Shown: positions 46,590-54,614 of the stretch, piece by piece | Layout of the letters: each line of letters begins with the position of its first letter | Numbering within the stretch: position 1 is the stretch's first letter | DNA from: an uncultured Rubripirellula sp. | GTDB lineage: Bacteria > Planctomycetota > Planctomycetia > Pirellulales > Pirellulaceae | NCBI GenBank assembly: GCA_938075415.1 | Contig: CALJHC010000030.1 | Coordinates: 160,406-224,405, forward strand | Reading direction: 5' to 3' | DNA length: 64,000 bases | The notes under the pieces: generated by a model | The model's database searches: none | The model's input: only the letters and a program-made list of their open reading frames with translations | What the model was told of the DNA's origin: nothing | Translations under genes and position numbers: made by a program

Positions 46590-47479
46590 TGTCGACCTCG
46601 GAGCAGGGTGGCTCGTGTCAGTAAAAACTCACGAAGGCGTGGTACGATCGCTTGATCGGTTCGAAGCAGTAAGTGGCTGATATCGGCACCAGCAAGTTTT
46701 CTGGCGACCCCGGCATTCGCTTGCCACTGAGAACGATTACTACCCAGAAATCCAAGCCCTGTTTCTGCTTCCGTACCACGGAAAAAACCTGCTTTGAGCG
46801 ACCCCGTTTCTGAGGGGTCCTGTAAATGGAAGACAACCACATCATGTTGGTGGCCGAGATTCCGCAAGCTGGACACAGCTTTGGGGTCATGTAGGTCACT
46901 GATCACAACCAGCAGGCTCTTGCGTTGAATACTTGATGACAGACTCGATAAGCGACTTGCCAGTTCGGTCTCTTCGTCGGCTCGGTGCATTCGAAAAGGT
47001 TCAATGCAGCGCCAGAAGTGATCTAAATTCAAACTTGGTGTGATACCAGAATCCAATTCGTTTTGTCTTGATCCGGCACTTAACAGGCAAACCGGACTTA
47101 GCCGCCGCAGTCCCACCAAGCCCATTGCGGTAGCAATCCAAACGCCAAGATCATGTTTGCTAAGTTCCGTCGAGGCTACACTCATTGATGCCGACGTATC
47201 AACGACAAGGTACATCGGCAGACGTTTCAAGGTCTCCCGCTGCTTGACATAGGCAACCCTTGTCCGAGCAGATGTTTTCCAATCAATTTCCCTGACAGGA
47301 TCTCCCGGCTCATAGGGCCTTGAATGGGCATACTCCAAGCCGCTTCCCACGAACAGGGAATCGTCGGTTCCGAATGCAATATCATCAGCGATGCGACGTA
47401 CAACTAATTCAAAGTTGGCACGAGACAACAATTCGGGCGGCGGTAGTGTTTCTTGGAGTGTCGAAGACATCGGCATCAA
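46586..47479 (-). CDS. DUF58 domain protein of the MoxR/vWA operon
   Basis: A 297-residue protein; the start is one of three Met codons at 47479, 47476 and 47470. The DUF58 signature YEPGDPVREIDWKTSARTR (about 56-74) and a vWA-like VDTSASM (93-99) are both present, and no membrane span is seen, so the protein is cytoplasmic. DUF58 proteins always accompany MoxR ATPases; MoxR is thought to act as a chaperone that installs or opens the metal-binding vWA partner. It follows moxR by 18 bp and overlaps the next gene by 4 bp, so it is part of the operon. Confidence 0.93.
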   Translation of the reverse strand: MMPMSSTLQETLPPPELLSRANFELVVRRIADDIAFGTDDSLFVGSGLEYAHSRPYEPGDPVREIDWKTSARTRVAYVKQRETLKRLPMYLVVDTSASMSVASTELSKHDLGVWIATAMGLVGLRRLSPVCLLSAGSRQNELDSGITPSLNLDHFWRCIEPFRMHRADEETELASRLSSLSSSIQRKSLLVVISDLHDPKAVSSLRNLGHQHDVVVFHLQDPSETGSLKAGFFRGTEAETGLGFLGSNRSQWQANAGVARKLAGADISHLLLRTDQAIVPRLREFLLTRATLLRGRQ

Positions 47480-47497
47480 ACGAACGCGTCGGACTTT

Positions 47498-48526
47498 CTA
47501 TAGGAGTGCGTCTAGGAGATCATCGAGTAACTTTCGAGAGGTGATTCCATCGGCTAACGCCTCATAGCTCAATCGGACACGGTGTAGAACTACGTCCTCA
47601 GCGAGCGTGAAAAGATCCTCTGGAACGACATAGTCACGACCATAGATGTAGGCCCTGGCTCGAGAAGCTTGCACGAGACTCAGAACGGCTCGAGGGCTAC
47701 ATCCAAGAACAAGTTGTTCATGATCCCTGGTCGCATTAATTAATTTGACGCAGTCGTTAATGAACACTTCACTCACATGGACCTGCTGCACTTCGGTCAT
47801 TGCCGAAGTCAAATCGCTGATGTTAACACCCCGGGTATTTTCAATTGCATCAAACATGGATTGTGGAACCGCACCATCACCCTGTCTTTGCAGTTTTAGC
47901 TTCAAGGATCGTCTGACCACTTCGGTTTCTTCTTCCGGTGTGGGGTATCGGAGACGATGGCACATCATGAATCTGTCGAGTTGCGCTTCAGGTAACTCAA
48001 AGGTTCCCGCCTGCTCGACGGGGTTTTGGGTCGCAATTACCAAAAAAGGAGCGGGGAGGGTGTGCGTTTCATCACCGATGGAAACTCGGCGCTCCTGCAT
48101 CGCTTCCAATAATGCGGATTGAACCTTGGGAGATGCGCGGTTGATTTCATCTGCCAACAATAAATTCGTAAAGACGGGGCCTTTGTGAATGTGAAACTTA
48201 CCGGACTGCTGGTCGAGAATCTCAGCGCCCAAGATGTCTGAAGGCAGAAGGTCGATGGTGAATTGCACACGTTTAAACTGCAGGTCAATTGCTTTTCCCA
48301 CGGATTGGACAAGCAAGGTTTTGGCAATACCCGGAACGCCTTCCAGCAGTAGGTGGCCTCCCGTGAGCAGCGCAATCAGCACTCGCTCAACCACTTCACT
48401 TTGTCCTACGACTGTTTTACTGACGTGGTTAATGACAGCCTTGGCAAAAGGTGCATTGGGCTCCATGTCATGCCCCAGATGATTGGGGTCTGTAGGATCT
48501 TGGGTTTCGAGCGCGGTATCTGACAT
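47498..48526 (-). CDS. moxR: MoxR family AAA+ ATPase
   Basis: A 342-residue AAA+ ATPase (COG0714). Walker A is GVPGIAKT (63-70), Walker B is LLLADEINRASP (about 122-133), and sensor 1 is the IATQNP phrase common to MoxR; the C-terminal arginine-containing lid follows (VVPEDLFTLAEDVVLHR). N-terminal ~28 residues (MSDTALETQDPTDPN) are acidic and disordered, a modest extension. The MoxR-DUF58-vWA order is conserved in many bacteria and is required for assembling vWA-containing complexes. It is the first gene of the overlapping set; the thioredoxin-like gene upstream is only 58 bp away and could share its promoter. Confidence 0.95.
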   Translation of the reverse strand: MSDTALETQDPTDPNHLGHDMEPNAPFAKAVINHVSKTVVGQSEVVERVLIALLTGGHLLLEGVPGIAKTLLVQSVGKAIDLQFKRVQFTIDLLPSDILGAEILDQQSGKFHIHKGPVFTNLLLADEINRASPKVQSALLEAMQERRVSIGDETHTLPAPFLVIATQNPVEQAGTFELPEAQLDRFMMCHRLRYPTPEEETEVVRRSLKLKLQRQGDGAVPQSMFDAIENTRGVNISDLTSAMTEVQQVHVSEVFINDCVKLINATRDHEQLVLGCSPRAVLSLVQASRARAYIYGRDYVVPEDLFTLAEDVVLHRVRLSYEALADGITSRKLLDDLLDALL

Positions 48527-48584
48527 TGATTCGTTTATTCCAAAATTTTGATTGTCGAATGCACCACTTGGTAGGGTTCGAGGA

Positions 48585-49874
48585 TCAGCCCGCAGGTTCC
48601 GCTAACAGTTGATCGATCGCTGCGGTGAGTTTCTCGATCTTGATTCCGGTTGCGCGGATCCGACCTTGCCTGTCCACCAAAACGGTGACGGGGAATGCTC
48701 GAATGTTATAGCTTTTGGCCGTGGAACCCATTTCTCGTGGCGAAGTCGATGCACTAGTTTCATCGGTGGTTTCGGCTGGAGTGGTTTCGACGGCATCATC
48801 TAACGCCATCGGAATCTTCAGCTCCAGGGTCTCAGCGGTCTTTTGTGACTCGCTCCATTCGCTGTCATGATCACAGATGACCGCAAAGCCAACCCCCAGC
48901 GGCGAATACTTGATAGCGGCAGCATTCAAAGCCTTGAGGTGGGTTCCCGCGATTGCATGACCGATCCGAGTAAAGTGCAAAACGCGGATTTTTTCCACCT
49001 CACTAAATTCGATCATCTCATCGGGCGTCGAAGCAGTTTCGTCAACGCCAGTCACTGCCGTGGGATCGGACGGTGTCTCTTCAGTTGGGGCGTCTTCTGT
49101 TTTTTCTGGTTGGTCCGTTCTCGAATTTGGGTCCCACCATGAGGATGCCTTGATCTGGCTCATCGGTTGACCGTGTTGCTTCTGCCAAGAGGTCATCAGG
49201 TTGGCGCCTCGATAGAACCATTCCTGACTGAACGATGACGCCATGGAGACGGAGGCCGATGGCGAATTTTCTCCGAGCAACTTTTTAACAATTTCGCCCA
49301 CACGTGAAGGGATGACCCCTGCGGCACGGATGACGCCTGTTCGATCAATGATCACGTAGGTCGGAAACGCAGAAATCTGATACGCCTTTCCCGTGGAACC
49401 ACTGTCCAATGCGACGGGGTAATTGATTTTGCGATCCTCCACCATCTGTGGAGCCTTGTCCCAGCCGGATGTCGCGGAATGCATCCCAATGAACACCAAA
49501 TCGTCAGGATGTTGACTGACCAAATCGATGTTTTTAGGTATGGAGGCGACACAGGGGCCGCACCAAGTGGCCCAGAAATCGAGAACGACCACTTTTCCAC
49601 TGCAACTTTGCAGGTCATGTGATTCGCCAATCCAAGTGGAGGCAGACCACGGCATTCCTGGCTTACCCTCTAGTTTTCCTCGAACCCCACCCTCAGGAGA
49701 AAAGTACCAATCATCGGGAAACTCTGACTGTGCGGCGGCAGGGATGATCGGCATCAGAACCAGGAAAACCAGCGTACTAAGTGCTGCCCAGCAAACGCGG
49801 TTCTGCTCGAAGAATGATGGAAAGCGAAAAGTCCGCCGTGGAAAACTTGGCATTTTTCTATCAAACCTTCGCAT
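48585..49874 (-). CDS. Exported tandem TlpA/thioredoxin-like protein, second domain lacking cysteines
   Basis: A 429-residue protein. Signal peptide at about 28-49 (CWAALSTLVFLVLMPIIPAAAQ). Domain 1 (about 75-200) is TlpA-like with the active motif WCGPC (Cys105, Cys108) and the cis-Pro region AFPTYVIIDRTGVI. A linker rich in Glu/Thr/Pro follows. Domain 2 (about 295-425) repeats the fold end (AFPVTVLVDRQGRIRATG) but has no CxxC at the equivalent place, so it is probably a non-redox binding domain. Such proteins reduce disulfides or deliver thiols in the periplasm. Its stop is 58 bp from moxR, so it may belong to the operon. The start at 49874 is an ATG and gives a long N-region. Confidence 0.85.
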   Translation of the reverse strand: MRRFDRKMPSFPRRTFRFPSFFEQNRVCWAALSTLVFLVLMPIIPAAAQSEFPDDWYFSPEGGVRGKLEGKPGMPWSASTWIGESHDLQSCSGKVVVLDFWATWCGPCVASIPKNIDLVSQHPDDLVFIGMHSATSGWDKAPQMVEDRKINYPVALDSGSTGKAYQISAFPTYVIIDRTGVIRAAGVIPSRVGEIVKKLLGENSPSASVSMASSFSQEWFYRGANLMTSWQKQHGQPMSQIKASSWWDPNSRTDQPEKTEDAPTEETPSDPTAVTGVDETASTPDEMIEFSEVEKIRVLHFTRIGHAIAGTHLKALNAAAIKYSPLGVGFAVICDHDSEWSESQKTAETLELKIPMALDDAVETTPAETTDETSASTSPREMGSTAKSYNIRAFPVTVLVDRQGRIRATGIKIEKLTAAIDQLLAEPAG

Positions 49875-50299
49875 AGAATGCTCCCAAAAACAGAGTCGGT
49901 TGAAATCAGCGATGGCTGACTGGCGTCAGAATAACGTATTACGTGTCACAGCAGAAAGCAAAACTGTTCCCAAATTCAGATTCGTTACGTCTCTTTCCTG
50001 TGGCGCACGTTGCATGGAGTCGGAGAAAACAGGTGTTCAATTCGCTCAAGTGACGACTCACCCGCAGAGGTTCAGTTCCATGAAAGAGACGTGATGCACC
50101 ACCCTTGTTTTGAGGAAAGCCAGATGCCGTAGCAGCACCGACAGTCCCCCAAAATCAACGCGGATCCGGACCACACGTGGACCTAGTGAATGCACTCTGG
50201 CAAGCCATGGGCGAGAAAGCCTGGTAGTGCGGATGACCATTTTGGGCCGCCGGGCTATCTTATGTTAAAAATGACAACCCGGACTTGAGGAAAACAGTG
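49875..50299. other. Divergent intergenic region
   Basis: It lies between the minus-strand thioredoxin/moxR operon and the plus-strand fae homologue. Forward frames here (to 50094) have no recognisable content. A GAGG ribosome-binding site for fae occurs at 50287-50290. No reliable promoter pair was found. Confidence 0.5.
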
Positions 50300-50857
50300 A
50301 TGAGTGAACGAATCGTAATGCGGACTGGTGAATGCTTGATTGCGGGCGGACCCCCTTTTACGGCGGCCGAACCCGAGGTGGTGATTGGGGAACTAGATGG
50401 TCCAGTCGGGACTGCTATCGCAACATTGACTGGTAACCAGGCCGCGGGTCATTCCAAAGTGTTCGCCATCATGGACACTGACATTCAGGTACGGCCGGTC
50501 ACTTTGATGGTGAGTAAGGTCACGGTGAAGAGTTCAGCCTATACCAATATTTTGATGGGAACGGTTCAGGCTGCCATCTCCAATGGTGTGTTGGATGCCG
50601 TCCGTGCTGGATTCATTCCCAAAGAAAAAGCGAATGATCTGGGAATTGTCTGCTCTGTTTGGCTTAACCCCGGTGCTGCAACTGACGAGAACCTTGACCA
50701 TGAGGCTTTATTCGATATCCATCGTCGGGCTATGAAGGAGGCGATACGTAAAGCAATGGAGAATGAACCAACAATCGACTGGCTGCTGGATAATCAGGAC
50801 AAGGTGACTCATAAATATTACCAGCGAGCTTTAGATGCGAAGCAAGCAAAAGACTGA
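50300..50857 (+). CDS. fae: Formaldehyde-activating enzyme (Fae) homologue lacking the catalytic histidine
   Basis: A 185-residue protein started at ATG 50300, nine bases after a GAGG site; TTG and GTG starts are possible upstream. Fae family character is plain in GPVGTA, NQAAGHSKVFA, PVTLMVSKVTVKSSA, GTVQAAISNGVLDAV and IPKEKANDLGIVCSVW, with the length close to Fae (about 170). Fae condenses formaldehyde with tetrahydromethanopterin in C1 metabolism. In classical Fae a histidine in the N-terminal AHIDLIIG motif is the catalytic base; here the aligned motif reads AEPEVVIG, with Glu24 instead. So this may be a Fae paralogue with altered chemistry. Planctomycetes are known to keep several fae paralogues. 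It stands alone. Confidence 0.85.
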   Translation: MSERIVMRTGECLIAGGPPFTAAEPEVVIGELDGPVGTAIATLTGNQAAGHSKVFAIMDTDIQVRPVTLMVSKVTVKSSAYTNILMGTVQAAISNGVLDAVRAGFIPKEKANDLGIVCSVWLNPGAATDENLDHEALFDIHRRAMKEAIRKAMENEPTIDWLLDNQDKVTHKYYQRALDAKQAKD

Positions 50858-51314
50858 TTGACCTCTAGGTCTTCCAGTGCTGACAGGAAAAATGATGAGC
50901 CGATGTGGTTGCTGACGATCTTGAACCTCTGGTCAAGGCGATTGGTTTTTGCGCTGCGTGCTGTTTCGAATCGCGTTCCCTTGTCTTAAAGATTTCAGGC
51001 GATGCGCAACGGAACCATTGATCGATGTTTTGGTCCGCTGGCGTGATCGCTGTTGATGATGTCCGCTGCCTTGCATTCAACAGCATGAGGATCGTTGAAG
51101 GTGTGCGAAAAAAAGTTCAGCCAAACGTGTAAAAACGTAAGGTCGTTAACACCCTTTCGGCGTTCAGCAAACCGGTTGGACTGGACAGATCCAGTGTTCC
51201 GCTTTCATGTCGGTCATTGGCGGTAGGCTGAGCCCGTGCCTTTGCCATGTTGGGGACCGCTTTGGATTGCCGAAAGAATGAGCTGCTTTGGACGACTCTT
51301 TTTCTTCTGATCAA
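50858..51314. other. Convergent intergenic region
   Basis: fae homologue and sulfatase converge here. The short minus-strand frames (50865-51086, 51117-51314) have no recognised motif. No terminator with a T-run was seen. Confidence 0.45.
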
Positions 51315-52868
51315 TCAGTTGGCCACGGGATAACGTTTAACCCGAACATCGTTGGGTTGATTTTTTCCCGGTGTAGATCGGCCTCGGGTGATGACTGTCT
51401 CAAGTAATCCCTGTAATTGCGCTAATTGCTCTGGCTCCACGCTCACAAGGTTATTCTTTTCGCCGAGGTCGGTATCGAGATTATAAAGCTGAGCCTTGTG
51501 ATTGGTATCACGACCTGCGCTCCAACCACCGGAACCGGCTGACGGAATGTATTTCCAGTTGTGAAGCCGGATACTGGGTACGCCGCGTATGGAACAGCTA
51601 ACCGAGTTGGTGCGCACCTCGCCACTTGATCCTTGGAGCAGTGGTAAAAGACTGTAGCTATCTTCGCCGGCGTCCTCTGGTAGTGGTGTGCCGAGGATAT
51701 CCGCGATGGTTCGTATCAGGTCAGCCTGATGGACCAGTTGATTACACAGAGTACTGGGTTGCACAACACCGGGCCAGCGAACGATGAATGGAATACGGTG
51801 TCCACCTTCCCAGACATCCGCCTTGTAGCCGCGAAGGGGACCGCTGGGAAAATGCCCTCTTGCTTCGAGATCTTTGACACCGATGTAGGGAGCACAGCCA
51901 TTATCGCTGGTAAAAAGAACGAGTGTTTGGTTCTGGAGATCATGCTCTCGTAAGGCAGCTAGGACATCGCCAACCAGTGAATCGGTTTCCATGACCAAAT
52001 CGGCATACGCATTCAAACCGCTTTTCTGCTTCCAGGGTTTGTTAACCGCTAATGGAGTATGCGGGGAGGTCAGGGACAGGTAGATCAAAAACGGATCGAT
52101 TGAATCGGCTTGGTTGCTGATGTAGTCAGACGCTCTGCGTCCGAGTTCAGGAAGCGTTGGTTCCAGTGTCCACCCCTGAATCGCCGGGCCTTGATGGCTC
52201 GCTTGATTTTTTTGAAGCAGCTCCTCTTTCAAGAAGCTGTCAGGGATACCGACGGTTCGATTATCTTTAATGAAACAATAGGGCGGCCAGTTCGGGACAT
52301 CGACTCCAAAGTAGGTGTCGAACCCTCGATCGATTGGCCCGCCAGTAATCGATCGTTCGAATACTTTCTGCCAAGCCCGGCGTTGGTCTGCGGTTGGCGT
52401 CAACTCACCTTTGGGTCGGGCTTTGAACTGCTTGGCCAAGGCAGCGGGGATTTCCCAATTCCATCCAAGGTGCCACTTGCCGAAACAGGCGGTGCGATAT
52501 CCGGCCCGCTTAGCAACAGAACCAATCGTCATTCGTTCCGGTGAAATGATCGGTGGCCCCCACAAGCCGACAATGCCGGATTGTAATCGGGTACGCCAGT
52601 GGTACCGACCAGTCAAGAGCGTGTAGCGTGAAGGAGAACAGACTCCCGACGACGAGTGAGCATCGGTGAATCGCATTCCGGATGCGGCAAGACGATCGAT
52701 ATTCGGTGTCTTGATCTTGCCTCGATTTGGATTGTAGCAGTGAACGTCACCGTATCCTAAATCGTCTGCGTAAATGATGACGATGTTGGGTGGGTCGGTG
52801 GCAGTTGCCTGACTAATGCAGTGAACCGGAAATAGTGCCGTTAGCGCGAACAGGGTGTACCACTTCAT
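51315..52868 (-). CDS. Secreted type-I sulfatase
   Basis: A 517-residue protein with signal peptide (residues 1-24, MKWYTLFALTALFPVHC). PNIVIIYADDLGYGDVHCYN opens the fold; the formylglycine motif VCSPSRYTLLTGRYHWRT has its cysteine at residue 77. GKWHLGWNW, FTSDNGCAPYIGV and LYNLDTDLGEKNNL are present. The stretch RLAASGMRFTDAHSSSGVCSPSRY is typical of arylsulfatase A-type planctomycete enzymes, and the tail TVITRGRSTPGKNQPNDV is shared in style with the sulfatase at 36317-38017. Substrate unknown. It is separated from its neighbours and has its own start at 52868. Confidence 0.95.
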   Translation of the reverse strand: MKWYTLFALTALFPVHCISQATATDPPNIVIIYADDLGYGDVHCYNPNRGKIKTPNIDRLAASGMRFTDAHSSSGVCSPSRYTLLTGRYHWRTRLQSGIVGLWGPPIISPERMTIGSVAKRAGYRTACFGKWHLGWNWEIPAALAKQFKARPKGELTPTADQRRAWQKVFERSITGGPIDRGFDTYFGVDVPNWPPYCFIKDNRTVGIPDSFLKEELLQKNQASHQGPAIQGWTLEPTLPELGRRASDYISNQADSIDPFLIYLSLTSPHTPLAVNKPWKQKSGLNAYADLVMETDSLVGDVLAALREHDLQNQTLVLFTSDNGCAPYIGVKDLEARGHFPSGPLRGYKADVWEGGHRIPFIVRWPGVVQPSTLCNQLVHQADLIRTIADILGTPLPEDAGEDSYSLLPLLQGSSGEVRTNSVSCSIRGVPSIRLHNWKYIPSAGSGGWSAGRDTNHKAQLYNLDTDLGEKNNLVSVEPEQLAQLQGLLETVITRGRSTPGKNQPNDVRVKRYPVAN

Positions 52869-53052
52869 TCCGGCAGACCATCTTTGTGGAAGACTTGTTG
52901 TAGCGAGTTGGAAAGGCTAGAAGATATCGTAATCGCTAGTCATCGTGGTGGGATGTTCGCAGCGTCGAATCAAAATGCGGAGAAGACGAGATGGTTGCGA
53001 TAACTTCGTCGTTGGAACTATTTGGAATGCAATTGCGAGATCAATTGCGGGA

Positions 53053-54087
53053 TCAATAGCGCCAACCACCAGAAAGCAGTATGGCATTTCCATATTTGGT
53101 TTCGGCGTCATCACTCTCAAAAACACTTTGTCGCCCGAATGCGATCCCCGTTTCGATAAAGCATCTTCCGCCCCCATCCTCCAATCGTTCAACTCCCACC
53201 ATCACTCGATAATCACGAAGTGAGAACTCATCCGTGTTACCATCGGGACGCGTCACAGCCCAAGTGTTCCCGCCAATTCCCGCGGAAATGAAAGTCCAGA
53301 GTTCACGAGTGCTACCCTCTTTTTCTAAGCGATAGGCTGCTCTGGCTAGTGGGAAACGGAGGTCAAACTTCGTTTTCGAATTTGGTGTCCACAATAACCC
53401 AATCGCTGGAAGTACGGGCAGGTCGGCCCGACCCAGCATCACAGCACCGGCTGAGATGGTGAGGCGATCAGGAACATATTCCCAGTTCAACAAGCCCAGT
53501 GCGAAAAAACGCACTGCTTGATCACTTGTCGTTAGATCGCTGCGGATTGATGGTGAGACGATGCCGAGCACAGACAGCTTTTCGTTCAGCTCGTTCCGGT
53601 AAAAAAATTGGCAATCAAATGCATACAAGTGCGACGGCAAATCTAACTGGGACGCATTTTCGAGCCAGTCGATGCGAACACGTGGGGTAACACCAAGCAG
53701 GTGATCAAAGCTGCCCAGTGGGATGCCCGATCCTATGCCCGCCTCAAAGAAGGATGTTGATAACCCACCCGCGTCAGAGTCGATGGTCTTCCCTGCCGTG
53801 AAGAAAACACTCTGCAGGGCCTGCCTTTTATATTTTCTGAGCTTTTGTGAGTCTTGTTCTAACCTAGGTGGTTCCAATCGCGACGTCGCATAAATCGGTG
53901 GTTGTTGGGAAAAATTATCGGAATCGATAGTCAGATCTTGCGCGTGACCGTTCCGCGTCATGATGACGAATAGAAATCCTATGATTCTGAGTGTTTGGGA
54001 AGGATTCAATGATCGATCCGGCGTCAGCGAAAGTGTTGGGTCTGCTTTACGTGACGCATGGTACGAAGGTGACGAATTTCGCTCCAC
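53053..54087 (-). CDS. Probable outer-membrane beta-barrel protein (DUF6268-like)
   Basis: A 344-residue protein opening with GTG at 54087; the segment TLRIIGFLFVIMTRNGHAQ (about 32-50) looks like a signal peptide with a long N-region. The mature part is made of alternating amphipathic strands (GLSTSFFEAGIGSGIPLG, RVRIDWLENASQLDLPSH, RLTISAGAVMLGRADLPVLP), ending with an aromatic residue in SGGWRY, the classic beta-barrel C-terminus. The wording resembles DUF6268 outer-membrane proteins of planctomycetes; I am moderately sure. Position EKEGSTRELWTFISAGIG and GGGRCFIETGIAFG fit paired strands. A porin or transport role is inferred. It shares no overlap with the neighbouring sulfatase. Confidence 0.65.
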   Translation of the reverse strand: MERNSSPSYHASRKADPTLSLTPDRSLNPSQTLRIIGFLFVIMTRNGHAQDLTIDSDNFSQQPPIYATSRLEPPRLEQDSQKLRKYKRQALQSVFFTAGKTIDSDAGGLSTSFFEAGIGSGIPLGSFDHLLGVTPRVRIDWLENASQLDLPSHLYAFDCQFFYRNELNEKLSVLGIVSPSIRSDLTTSDQAVRFFALGLLNWEYVPDRLTISAGAVMLGRADLPVLPAIGLLWTPNSKTKFDLRFPLARAAYRLEKEGSTRELWTFISAGIGGNTWAVTRPDGNTDEFSLRDYRVMVGVERLEDGGGRCFIETGIAFGRQSVFESDDAETKYGNAILLSGGWRY

Positions 54088-54614
54088 ACCGATTTTTAAC
54101 AGTGTTTAGAAGGTCAGAAAAAAACCTCGCATTTTTTCGTTTTAAGCGACCGCCTGAGTGAATCTTCTTCGGGAGTTTCGAAATGAGATGCGACCACGCA
54201 TGCGATTCTGTGGATCGGTGGGCGAAATCAAGGTTGCACCAACCGGTTTGGGGTGGATCTCGTGGTGACGTCGTGAAACATACCCGGCTGGGCCCATGGC
54301 AAGCTTTCTTCCAGACAACGGTTAATCCTGTGGGCCGAAATGCCGGACAAGATTGAAGGCAACGGGTAAGTGAAGGAACTGTAGGCGACGAGTGAATTCA
54401 GTTTGGTAATTGCATCACGTCCCTTACGGTTTGGAGCCAGCTTCATCTTTCGCTGTTGCTTTTGGCGGTTTTCGGACCAGAGGAGGGCCAGATATTCTGG
54501 CTTTTTCCCTCGGTAGTAATCGTTTCAAGTGCGGTTAATAATGACAACGCCCGTCTTGTTCCATCGCCCTGAATGGAATGACCCGTATTTAAGTCTCCGA
54601 ACACAGATCACAAC
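54088..54614. other. Intergenic region holding a gene remnant
   Basis: Apart from the remnant listed next, only short frames occur. The region separates a minus-strand and a plus-strand gene, so promoters should lie here but none is convincing. Confidence 0.5.
54228..54524 (-). pseudogene. Possible gene remnant, unidentified family
   Basis: A minus-strand frame of 98 codons ends with TGA and is preceded in frame by TGA (54525-54527). The first half reads as protein-like, rich in Lys/Arg and aromatic residues (NDYYRGKKPEYLALLWS, ENRQKQQRKMKLAPNRKG, DAITKLNSLVAY). The only ATG is internal (54446). The absence of a start and its quality suggest the tail of a degraded gene or a small protein I cannot identify. 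Confidence 0.3.

Noticed and set aside
49528..50094. 188-codon plus-strand frame antisense to the thioredoxin gene
   Set aside because: It is mainly the shadow of the minus-strand gene.
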